Origin: Taxillus chinensis
Lineage: Eukaryota > Streptophyta > Magnoliopsida > Santalales > Loranthaceae
Assembly: GCA_023512835.1 (NCBI GenBank)
Contig: CM042087.1
Coordinates: forward strand, 21,147,260-21,211,259
Direction: 5' to 3'
Length of the DNA: 64,000 bases
Under the pieces are notes generated by a model that saw only the letters and a list, made by a program, of their open reading frames with translations, was not told the DNA's origin and did not search any database. Positions 1 through 9,193 of the stretch are shown piece after piece. Position 1 is the first letter of the stretch, and each line of letters starts with the position of its first letter. The position numbers were made by a program, and so were the translations under genes.

Positions 1-936
1 GTGTCTTGTTACAAATAAAACCAAACCAAATTCCAGAACATAAAACCATGAGCACGACAAAGGAAATAACATAAAACTCCCGGCCCTCGGGGGCCTAGCT
101 CCTCGGCCTTCACCTACCGACCGCTAAACCCTACAAAAGGACAGTTTATAGGAGGGGTGAGCAAACCATAGCTTAGTAGGGATCCGGTCTCCCCGGCACC
201 CGTCCCGCTCTACAACATGCATGATATGTGTATGCTTGTGCTCGTGTCGTGCCTAAGGCTAAAGCGGCAAACATCACCCAAGAAATACTCTTTACCCGAG
301 CCCGCACCGAAGGGCAGAGGACACCCCGCCACCACGGCAACATGACATACCACATCCAGGCGAATGTTGCATGGACACCATTGCAACATTTTCCACCCGA
401 GTCGATATGGTCAACCACCTCCTCGGGCGCCTTACCTACCCTCAGGAATGAGTTTAGACTTAGCCCACCGTCATGAGTGCTACACCGAGACTCAGGACCA
501 CGTCCTGGCCAAAATCTCAAAGGGGTCCACTATTGTGCCTGGCCCATATCTCGGCTCGGTCTCAAACAGACCAACGAACAAAGATAGCATTACATCTCGA
601 CATGTAAACTCAAGCACGGCATTTACACTTTATTTCGGAGGGACCAACAAGGTCGATTACAAGCCACACACATCAGCCTCACAGGCTTTTTATCAAATAC
701 AAATCAAACACAAGACACACCAGTCACACAGGTATATCATCGGACACCCATATACAAGGTCTCACAGGCATTATATTGAATACATGGCATGCAGGCCTCA
801 TAGACATTTTATCAAATACATAGTGTGCAGGCCTCACAGACATTTCATCAAACACATGGTGGGCATAAACAAACCCAGAAAATCCTCAGGCCAAATTCAA
901 CATCAGAATCAACAGAACATGCCACTGAAGGCCAAC

Positions 937-966
937 ATCCATATAGGAGATCACACCTATATGGAT
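937..966 (-). promoter_or_regulatory. LTR leader hairpin, copy in Tekay-J
   Basis: Perfect inverted repeat with arms ATCCATATAGG and CCTATATGGAT and an 8-nt loop. It lies downstream of the TATA box on the element's own strand, so it would be in the transcript leader. The same hairpin occurs in four other Tekay LTRs here. Confidence 0.7.
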
Positions 967-1110
967 TTACATATATATATACATATAGGCGAATATCCTA
1001 GAACAGAGGAGAGTTAGGAAGAACATGAATCCCTACCTCAGACTTTTGTCCTAACCTCTACGCTAGACACCTTCCAACGACGCAAACCACCACGGCAACT
1101 ACCCGGAGAT

Positions 1111-1270
1111 CCTCTCTCTCTCTCTCTCTCTCTCTGGCAGCAGCTGCAGCAAAGAAGAACCAAAGAACCCTAAACTCAAACTCAAGCCCTCATTATATAG
1201 ACACTACCCACATCAAAACGGCGTAGTTTTGATTAAGTAAATCCCAGGATCAAAACGACGTAGTTTTGAT
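1111..1270 (-). promoter_or_regulatory. LTR promoter module of Tekay-J
   Basis: On the minus strand, in order: two near-palindromes (1249-1270 and 1212-1233, core ACGTCGT flanked by TCAAAACT and TTTTGA), a TATA box (complement of 1191-1200), then a GA repeat seen here as CT at 1111-1133. The same order occurs in the other Tekay LTRs of the window, which is why I read it as the core promoter and 5' leader. Confidence 0.65.
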
Positions 1271-1502
1271 CACACAAGTTAGCACCTTTCCGCACCCATA
1301 TAAGCCAAAATACTCAGAATTTCAACATGGTCCTTTGGAGAAAGATCATTAGAATGTCAAAACCAAGGGAACCATGCAAAAATATGGCTGCATGCCAATT
1401 TGAACATGAATTCCCCAATTCACGTGTAACTCCATATGCACTCCAAATGCGCTCAAACTTCACCCCTAGCCTCCTAGTATCATGTAGAAGACAACCACAC
1501 TT

Positions 1503-1530
1503 GCACGTGAAATGGACCCATTTCACGTGC
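1503..1530. promoter_or_regulatory. Paired G-box hairpin in U3
   Basis: Perfect inverted repeat with 12-bp arms GCACGTGAAATG and CATTTCACGTGC around a 4-nt loop. Each arm contains CACGTG, the plant G-box bound by bZIP and bHLH factors. It lies in the U3 of Tekay-J. Binding is inference. Confidence 0.55.
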
Positions 1531-1706
1531 ACCCCACATACACGTCCGTTTGGCCTGAAACTTCTGTGGTAGATAAAGGACATCATTCTAAGAATCTTTC
1601 CTTTTGCACGTGAATTCATTTGAGCCCATTCACTAGGTCAAAATCTAGAAAACAACTCTACTCAGAAGGCAAAACTGTGACTAACTCAAGGTACGGGTCC
1701 TTACAG

Positions 1707-2210
1707 GGACAGAGTATGCGTGACAAGCAGGGGGAAACCAAGAGACAGAAGGTTGAGCCTAGGAGTGGGACTCTTCCCAAGGACAGGAGCCAAGCTTCAA
1801 TGGCTCCACCCAGATCCCGTTAATTTGGAGGACAGGGAGGTTCTGTTGGGAACTTCCCAAGCGGGTGTACCTGTTGTGGACAGGCAAGGCACGTCAAATG
1901 TGAGTGCCCCAAATAGCACTTGAAGTGTCATAGCTGTGGGAAGATAGGGCACATCAGTAAGGTGTGTTTCAGCAGGGGAAATAGCCGGGGAGCTGGAAGT
2001 TTTGCACAAGGAAGCAGGGGTGAGTCCCAATTTCATGCCGCAGTTCCGAAGCCAGCACATTCGTGGCAAGCCAGTCAGGCTGGTTCCAATCACACTAGAC
2101 CACAGGGGGAGTGGCAACCACAAGGAGGTTCGGAGGGGCGTCCTAGTGGACTCCCAGCAGGAACTAAAGGAAAGGCAAGCGAGGCCAGTGGTGGGGCAAG
2201 CCAAGGCAGA
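1707..2210 (+). pseudogene. gag: gag, 3' part with two zinc knuckles (Tekay-1)
   Basis: The frame through 1866 and 1926 encodes two CX2CX4HX4C zinc knuckles, CTCCGQARHVKCEC at 1866-1907 and CHSCGKIGHISKVC at 1926-1967. These are the RNA-packaging motifs at the C-terminus of nucleocapsid. A Gly/Ser/Gln-rich tail follows and leads into protease. The frame has stops at TAA 1821 and TAG 1914, the latter between the knuckles. The N-terminal two thirds of gag are missing because the Tekay-J LTR interrupts it at 1706. Tekay-E, in the window, has the same gag with knuckles at the same place. Confidence 0.8.
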
Positions 2211-2759
2211 GTGTTTGCGCTTACCTCAGCACCAGCAGAGATGGAAGATTTACCATCACCCTCCGAGGAAGGTGGAGCCGGACCTTCGGTAGTTCGAGGT
2301 ACTATTTTAATATCTCGCACTGTTGTTGCGGCATTGTTTGATACCGGAGCTTCGTGCTCCCTGATTGCTAAGTCCTTGGTTGAGAGCCTTGGACTTGATT
2401 GTGTGGAGGCTGATAGACCTCTGAGGGTCGAGTCACCAATGGGAGGTGTGGAGTCGATCCACTGAGTGTGTCGTGAGTGTGCGCTTACGATAGGAGATGT
2501 TGAACTCTCTTTCGATCTATACGTGATGCCAATGAGGACCTTTAGTTTGATTTTGGGGATTGACTGGTTGATGGCCTTTCAGGCTAAGATTGATTGTTAT
2601 AGACGACGAGTGACGTTTACTTCACCCACAGGATCTCCCTGTACCTTAGTGGGTGAATGGGATAGAAATGCTGGGAGAGCTGGACCAACGAGGGAGCTTT
2701 GGGGCAATATTACCCATAGACTTGCCACTCTAACCTTTGAGGAGGCAGGTAACGTGTGA
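2211..2759 (+). pseudogene. Aspartic protease (Tekay-1)
   Basis: Retropepsin-like protease that would cut the Gag-Pol polyprotein inside virus-like particles. The active-site triplet DTG is at 2340-2348 in LFDTGASCS, and the second signature is ILGIDWL near 2550. The frame is broken by TGA at 2463 and ends at TGA 2757. RT continues in another frame from 2756, so there is also a frameshift at the protease/RT joint. Tekay-G and Tekay-E carry the same domain. The gag/protease boundary is not visible in the sequence and is approximate. Confidence 0.8.
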
Positions 2760-4130
2760 AACGGGTGTGGCCGGATGTTGCTAAGAATTTCCAGGATGTC
2801 TTTCCTGTGGAGTTGTTGGAGTTGCCTCCGAACAGAAGTATCGAGTTCACGATTGAACTTCTGCCAGGGGTGGGACCCATCTCACAAGTGGCATACCGGA
2901 TGGGACCTGCCGAGTTGCGGGAGCTTCAAAAGCAAATAAAGGAACTAGGAGATAAAGGTTTTATCCGCCCTAGTACCTCACCTTGGGGTGCACCAGTTTT
3001 GTTTGCTAAGAAGGCAGATGGTTCGATGCGGCTTTGTATTGATTACCGGAAGTTAAATCAAGTGACGGTAAAGAACAAATACCCTTTACTGTAGATCGAT
3101 GATTTACTTGACCAGCTGAGTGGAGCATGATGGTTCTCAAAGATTGATCTGCATTTGGGATATCATCAATTGAGGGTCCGAAGCGACGACATTCCTAAGA
3201 CAGCATTCAGGTGCAGATACGGCCACTATGAGTGGTTAGTGATGCCTTTTGGGCTCACGAACGCACCGGCAGTGTTCATGCATCTGATGAATCAGGTATT
3301 TGCCCCATACCTAGATTCCTTCATGGTGGTGTTTGTTGACGACATCCTCGTGTACTCTAAAACCCGAGCTGAGCATGAGGAGCACCTGACCGTGGTGTTG
3401 CAGACACTACGAGATCATCAATTGTATGCTAAATTTAGCAAGTGTGACTTCTGGATGCAAGAGGTGCATTTTCTTGGGCATGTAATATCTGCCGAAGGGG
3501 TTGGAGTGGACCCAACCAAGATTGAGTCTGTATCATCTTGGAAGAGGCCCACAAATGTTTTTGAGATCCGTAGTTTCTTGGGTCTAGTAGGGTATTACCG
3601 GCGTTTCGTGGAAGGGTTTTCTCGATTGGCGGCGCCCATGAAAGCTCTTACGCAGAAGGGAGCCAAATTCGAGTGGACGGACAAGTGTCAACAAGCTTTT
3701 GAAGAATTGAAGACTCGTTTGACAACTGCACCGGTGTTGAGTCTACCACAGGAGGGGGTGCCATTTGAAGTGTATTGCGATGCATCTCGCGTTGGACTGG
3801 GGTGTGTCCTGATGCAGGAGCACAAAGTCATATCATATGGCTCGCGACAGCTGAAGTCCCATGAGCAAAATTATCCAATGCACGACCTGGGGTTAGCAGC
3901 AGTTATTTTTACCCTAAAGTCTTGGTGACATTAGCTGTTGGGGGAGAAATTCGTGGTATACACTGACCACAAAAGCCTACAGTATATCTTCACCCAGAGA
4001 GACCTAAATTTGAGACAGCGGAGATGGGTAGAGTACCTGCAAATGTTTGACTTCACGCTCTCCTACATGCCTGGGAAAGGGAATTTAGTTGCCGATGCGC
4101 TAAGTAAAAAGGGAAAAGCTGAGGTTTCCA
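2756..4130 (+). pseudogene. pol: Reverse transcriptase and RNase H (Tekay-1)
   Basis: RT copies element RNA to DNA and RNase H removes the RNA strand. RT landmarks are [10 protein letters not shown] (first catalytic Asp, near 3146) and [10 protein letters not shown] (Asp pair at 3338-3343). RNase H runs from about 3700: YCDAS near 3778, TDHKSL near 3962 and ADALSK near 4090. One frame from 2756 reads through but has stops at 3092 (TAG), 3128 (TGA), 3926 (TGA) and 3932 (TAG). The RNase H catalytic Glu, expected in HDLELAAV, is Gly here (GGG at 3890-3892). Frame is otherwise kept, so decay has been mainly by point change. Confidence 0.9.
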
Positions 4131-5668
4131 TGAGAGAATGGAAAATGATGGAACAGTTAGCAGTGCTTCAGGTACAACCTGATTTTAGCGGTGGGGAAGC
4201 AATCCTGTGTCCTATCACTGTGATACCAGAGTTATATCAATGCGTTCGTGATGGACAGTTGGGGGACGTGGACTGTGAAGTGATCCGGGCCCAGATAGAA
4301 GCCGGAGAGTTGTCAGAAGACTGGACAGAAGGAGTTGAACATGAGTTGAAATTTCAGGAGCGTCTGATCGTACCGCCTCCCATGCGAGAGGATGTGCTGA
4401 GGGAGTTTCATCATTCCCGTTTGGCTGTGCACCCAGGAGGAACTAAGATGTATCATGCCGTTCGAGCACAGTTCTGGTGGCCGGGACTGAAGCGGAGTGT
4501 AGCAGAGTTTGTTTCCAGGTGCCTTACTTGTCAACAAGTGAAGGCGGAGCATCAACGACCTGCTGGTCAATTGCAGCCTTTCCCTGTAGCTGAGTGGAAA
4601 TGGGAGCATATTACCATGGACTTTGTGACAGGACTTCCTACCACTTCTGAGCGGAAGGATATGATTTGGGTCATCGTAGACCGACTAACTAAATCGGCCC
4701 ATTTCTTGGCAATTCGGGAACGAGACCCTATCGGTACATTAAGCCAGTTATATGTTGATGCGATTGTCCGATTGCACGGAGTGCCCTTGTCTATTGTTTT
4801 GGACAGGGATGCACGGTTTACATCTCGGTTTTGGGGGGGTTTGCAAGAAGACTTGGGAACATGACTTAATTTGAGTACTGCTTTCCATCCTGAAACTGAT
4901 GGTCAGTCAGAGAGGACCATTCAAACATTGGAAGACTTGTTGAGAGCTTGTGTACTAGATTTTGGAGAATCATGGGCTTCTCACCTTCCTCTGGTGGAGT
5001 TTGCCTATAATAACAGCTACCAGTCTTCTATTGGGATGGCCCCATTTGAGGCATTGTATGGTCGCCCATGTCGGTCTCCATTATGTTGGGCAGAAGTTGG
5101 AGAGACAGCTATGTTAGGACCTCAATTGGTCTAGGAGGCTACGGCAAAGGTACAGCTGATTAGGCAACGCCTTCTTACAGCTCAGAGCCGACAAAAGTCT
5201 TATGCGGATTGCCGACGCCGACCGTTGGAGTTTTTGATAGGTGACCACGTATTCCTTCGTGTTTCTCCGCAGAGAGGGCATAAGAGATTTGGAAAAGGGT
5301 CCAAGTTGTCTCCACGATACATTGGACCATTTGAGATTTTGATCAGAGTTGGACCTGTTGCTTATAGGTTGGCATTACCACCTAGTTTGAGCAGAGTTCA
5401 TGATGTTTTCCATATATCCCAGTTGAGGAAATATCATCCAGATCCCACACATGTGTTGGATTGGAGTACTCTGGATCTTGAGGCAGATGTGTCCGTTGTT
5501 GAGGCACCCATCCGTATTGTGGATAGGCGCGAGAAGCAGCTGTGAGGTAAGATTATTCCGTTGGTTCGGGTGTTGTGGAAACACCGAGGGATGGAGGAAG
5601 AGACTTGGGAACGTGAAGCTGAAATGCGTGCTCACTACCCTGATCTGTTCGAGGACGAACAACCCTGA
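4131..5668 (+). pseudogene. pol: Integrase with C-terminal chromodomain (Tekay-1)
   Basis: Integrase joins element DNA to the chromosome. An HHCC zinc-binding region is visible (FHHSRLAVHPGG to RCLTCQQ, about 4408-4536). The catalytic core has Asp in MDFVTGLP (about 4618), Asp in DRDARFTS (about 4803) and Glu in [10 protein letters not shown] (about 4909). The C-terminus has the GPFEI segment, [17 protein letters not shown], and then VLWKHRGMEEETWERE, a chromodomain of the kind Tekay/Del elements use to target heterochromatin. Stops occur at 4862 (TGA), 5132 (TAG) and 5543 (TGA). The natural end is TGA 5666-5668, preceded by FEDEQP. Confidence 0.9.
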
Positions 5669-5868
5669 AGGAGGGGAGAAAGGCAAACATCAACATAATC
5701 AGGTATTTGCCCAACTGGTTAGGTGACCTGAGAGTATTTCTTTGTGTGTATTTTCATGCAGTGTGTATTAATTTGTGTATGTATTAATTTGGGTTAGAGG
5801 TCTATTCATTGGTTGTGATTGCTGTTTCCTTTCATCCCACATTTTCTTTTCGAGGACAAAAAGTCTTA
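5669..5868 (+). other. 3' untranslated region of Tekay-1
   Basis: Noncoding stretch between the pol stop and the polypurine tract. It holds T-rich and GTGTATTAATT-like sequence and the conserved CTTTTCGAGGACAAAAAG just before the tract. No gene seen. Confidence 0.7.
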
Positions 5869-5880
5869 AGGGGGAGAGGA
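5869..5880 (+). promoter_or_regulatory. Polypurine tract, Tekay-1
   Basis: AGGGGGAGAGGA directly before the 3' LTR, in the longer conserved context AAGTCTTAAGGGGGAGAGGA. It would prime plus-strand DNA synthesis. Identical tracts precede the 3' LTRs of Tekay-D (17069) and, inverted, Tekay-E (22950). Confidence 0.9.
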
Positions 5881-6300
5881 TGTAAGGACCCGTGTTTTGA
5901 GTTAGTCGCAGTCTTGCCTTCTGAATGGGAACTTTCTACATTTTGACCTAGTCGATGGGCTCAGATGAATTGGCGTGCAAACCAAAAGATTCTTAGAATG
6001 ATGTCTTCTATCTACCACAGAAGTTTCAGGGCAAGAGGACGTGCACGCGAATTGGACCCATTTGGCGTGCAAGGTTTTTATTGCATGGATGTCTTTTACA
6101 TGATGCAAGGAGGCTTGGGGTAAAGTTTGAGTGCATTTGGAGCTGCACGCCAATTGGGGAATTGGCGTTCAAATTGGCGTGCTGACATATTTTTGCATGG
6201 TTACCTTGGTTTTGTCATTCTAATGATTTTTCCCCAAAGGACCATGTTGAAATTATGAGTATTTTGCCCTGTATGGAAGCGGGAAGGTGGTAGCTTATGT

Positions 6301-6455
6301 GATCAAAACTACGTCGTTTTGATCCTGGGTTTCACTAAATCAAAACTACGTCGTTTTGATGTGTGGTGTCTATATAATGGTGTTGAGGCTTAGGTTTAGG
6401 GTTTAGGGCTTTCTATTGCTGTTGTAGCCGCCGCAGAGAGAGAGAGAGAGAGAGT
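6301..6455 (+). promoter_or_regulatory. LTR promoter module of Tekay-1
   Basis: Two copies of the palindrome TCAAAACTACGTCGTTTTGA (6301-6324 and 6339-6360) lie immediately before TATATAA at 6371-6377. TAGGTTTAGGGTTTAGGG (telo-box-like, 6391-6408) and a GA repeat (6434-6455) follow. Order and spacing match the other Tekay LTRs. I infer a TATA promoter with transcription starting near 6395-6405. Confidence 0.7.
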
Positions 6456-6614
6456 GACGAAACCTTCGGATCTTGGCCATAGAGGTTCACGTGGGTGGTC
6501 GGTGTATCGTAGAGGCTAGAGCAGAGGACGTTTGCAAGGTAGGGACTCCGTGCTTCCCAGTGTTTCTCTGTCCTAGGGTATCTGTCCTATACATGCTTAT
6601 ATATATATATGTAA

Positions 6615-6644
6615 ATCCATATAGGTGTGATCTCCTATATGGAT
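6615..6644 (+). promoter_or_regulatory. LTR leader hairpin, Tekay-1
   Basis: Arms ATCCATATAGG and CCTATATGGAT, loop TGTGATCT, about 240 nt downstream of the TATA box and so inside the predicted transcript. Confidence 0.7.
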
Positions 6645-7821
6645 GTTGGTCTTCAATGGCATATTGGTTGATTTGATGTTTGGGAGTGGGTTGGAAATCG
6701 TTGGGTTGTCCATGCCCACTAGGTGTTTGATAAAATGTTTATGTGGCTACGCTCACTACGTGTTTGATAATATTCCTGTGTGGCTGTTGTATGTTGCGTG
6801 TTATGTTTTAAGCCTATGAGGCTGGTATATGTTGTTTGTAACCGACTATGTCGGCCGTGTGAACCTTGTTTGTGATATACTATGTTGAGCAGCACTGCTG
6901 TTTTGTATTAAGTTGAGATGTGTTACTAAGCCGTACTTTTGTAACTGATTATATTGTTGTTTGAGATTGATCACCCAAATGTGATGGGATTGAGCTGAGT
7001 TATGGGCCAGGCATGATAACTGGACCCCTTGAGATTTGGCCAGGACTGCGGTCCTGAGTCTCGGTGTAGCACTCACGACGGTGGGCTAAGTCTACACCCA
7101 TTCTTGAGGGTAGGTATGGCGCCCGAGGAGGTGGTTGACCATACCTGACTCGGGTGGAAAATGTTGCATTGGTGTCCATGTAACATTCGCCTGGATGTGG
7201 TATGTCATGTCGCCGTGGTGGCGGGGTGTCCTCTGCCCTCCAGTGTGGGCTCAGGTAAAAGGTGTGTTACTGGGTGATGTTTGCTGCTTTAGCTTTTGGC
7301 ACGACACGAGCACAAGCATACACTTGTCATGCATACTATAGAGTGGGACGGGTTTGGGGAGACTGGATCCCTACTAAGCTATGGTTTGCTCACCCCTCCC
7401 ATAAACTGTTCTTTTGCAGGGTTTAGCAGGCGGCAGGTGAAAGGGCTGTGGTGATAGGCCACTGAAGCTGAAGACTATGTTGGTTTTCATTGTTTTGTTA
7501 TGGATTTCTATTTTATGTTTGGGAGTATTTGTAAACAGTATATTCTGGTTTAAATGGGAACTTTTTCCCATTGAGTTGTATTGAACTTTGAGCCCTTTTA
7601 AATGTAATGAACTGGGTTGTGGTTGTTATTTAATTATTGTTTGTGTGCATGGTTTGGGAGCAGGAGCATGCCCCGTGGCATGTTAGCCTGGTTGTACAGG
7701 TTAGGGACAGCACCCGTGTCATAAGTCCTTTTAGGTGCTTGCACCAACCCCTTGACCCTTCGGGTGCGGGCATGGGCAGTCACTACCCGTTTCCAAGTGA
7801 AAGGAAATTTGGGGTGTGACA

Positions 7822-8879
7822 AACCGGGCCTTCAAGGTCTCAAAAGTCTGCTGACACTTGTCAGTCCACTAAAATTTAACCCCCTTCCAGGTCAAAGACA
7901 TCATAGGCACCGCTAAACGGGAGAAGCCCTCCACAAAGCGCCGATAATACCCTGTCAAGCCTAAAAAGCTCCTGATCTCAAACATGTTCACCGACCTCCT
8001 CCACGATGACATTGCCTCAATCTTAATTGGGTCCACTCGGACTCCTCCAGTTGATACCACATGGCCAAGGAAATGCACCTTCTGGATCCAAAAGTCACAC
8101 TAACTGAACTTGGCATATAACTAATGCTCTCTCAAGGTCTGTAATACCACAACCAAATGTTCCTCATGCTCCAATCGGGTCTTGGAGTACACAAGGATGT
8201 CACCAATGAATACCACCACAAAAGAATCCAAGTAAGGAGCAAACACTTGGTTCATTAACTGCATAAACACTGCAGGTGCATTCATGAGCCCAAAAGGCAT
8301 CACCAACCACTCATAATTCCCATACCTGCATCGAAAAGCGGTCTTGGGGATATCCTCCATCCTGACTCTCAACTGATGATACCCCGATCTCAAATCTATC
8401 TTTAAAAACCACTGAGCCTCGCTCAACAGATCAAACAAATCATCTTTCCGAGGCAGTGGGTACTTATTGTTCACCGTTACTTGGTTTAGTTTTTCGTAAT
8501 CAATGCACAACTGCAGCGTCCCATCTGTTTTCTTAGCAAAAAGCACTGGAGCACCCCAAGGCGAAGTACTCAGTCGAATAAATTTCTTGCCCTCTAGCTC
8601 CTCTAGCTGTTTCTGCAGCTCTCTCAACTCCGCAGGCCCCATCCGATAGGCCACCTGCGAGATAGGCCCTACCCTTGGTAGCAGCTCGATGCAAAACTTT
8701 ATACCCCTCTCAGGTGGTAGACTCCACAGCTCCTCTGGAAACACATCCTAGAATTGGTCCACGACCACTTGCCATACTCTTTTCCCTACATTTCCCTCAG
8801 CGAATGTAAGTGCTGCCAATCTATGGGTAATGGCGCCCCATTGCTCTACCATCAGTCTAGCTCGACTTGCCTCGCGATC
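7822..8879 (-). pseudogene. pol: Reverse transcriptase and start of RNase H (Tekay-G)
   Basis: Minus-strand [12 protein letters not shown] (first catalytic Asp) is intact at about 8380-8410. The Asp-Asp box reads [10 protein letters not shown] instead of [10 protein letters not shown], with codon GGT at 8202-8204, so the enzyme would be dead even if translated. Further stops lie near 8749, 8118, 8100 and 7867, and the connection region runs through [16 protein letters not shown]. The coding region ends at 7822, where Tekay-1 inserted just before the RNase H core (after DKCQQTFETLKA). Confidence 0.85.
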
Positions 8880-9193
8880 TTACTCACCCAAGCAAGGAAT
8901 CCCTGTTGGTGACACAAAAGACACTTGCCGTCTATAACAATCGATAGTAGCTTGGAAGGCTATCAACCAATCCATGCCCAAAATCAAATCAAATGCCCTC
9001 AAAGGCATCACATAAAAATCAAAAGACAACTCCACATCACCCACGGTGAGAAAACAGTCATGACATACCCATCGTACCTCAAACCTGCTACACACTGGTA
9101 ACTTAACAGACATAGGTTTCTTTACCTCACCACTCTCTAAGCCAAGGCTATCCACTACTGACTCAGCAACAAAGGAACACGATGTACCAGTAT
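8880..9193 (-). pseudogene. Protease, C-terminal part (Tekay-G)
   Basis: Minus-strand protease from the DTG active site (FDTGTSCSFVAES, next to 9193) through ILGMDWLIAFQ near 8970, ending at TAA 8880-8882. The part upstream of the active site lies across the LTR-I insertion at 11380-11421. Homologous to the proteases of Tekay-1 and Tekay-E. Confidence 0.8.

Larger units (their letters stand above)
1..1706 (-). mobile_element. Tekay-J: inverted chromovirus LTR, cut by window edge
   Basis: Read on the minus strand, this begins at 1706 with TGTAAGGACCCGT and follows the LTR at 5881-7821 in order: the same GA-rich leader, TATA region, palindromes and hairpin, all inverted. The family LTR is about 1.9 kb, so some 0.2 kb of its 3' end should lie left of the window. 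No polypurine tract follows position 1706. Instead gag coding sequence of Tekay-1 starts at once, so this is an LTR (solo, or the 5' LTR of an element lying to the left) inserted into that gag. The other target-site duplication is outside the window. Confidence 0.85.
1707..7821 (+). mobile_element. Tekay-1: Ty3/gypsy chromovirus, 5' truncated
   Basis: Order on the + strand is gag (3' part), protease, RT, RNase H, integrase, chromodomain, polypurine tract and 3' LTR, which is the Ty3/gypsy order with the Tekay/Del type of C-terminus. The 5' end is lost behind the Tekay-J insertion at 1706. The 3' LTR ends at 7821 in ...GTGTGACA, directly against minus-strand RT/RNase H sequence of Tekay-G, so Tekay-1 had inserted into that older element. 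All its coding parts are broken, so it could move only with proteins supplied by another copy, and it lacks its own 5' LTR here. Confidence 0.9.
5881..7821 (+). mobile_element. 3' LTR of Tekay-1
   Basis: 1,941 bp, starting TGTAAGGACCCGTG and ending GGGGTGTGACA, the terminal sequences shared by all Tekay LTRs here. It contains the promoter module at 6301-6455 and the leader hairpin at 6615-6644. The copy at 1-1706 is its inverted relative. Its U3 G-boxes are decayed to CACGCGAA and GGCGTGC forms. No ORF in it looks real. Confidence 0.9.

Noticed and set aside
6846..7076. Small minus-strand ORF in the Tekay-1 LTR
   Set aside because: Inside an LTR, not kept in the other LTR copies, no recognisable domain.
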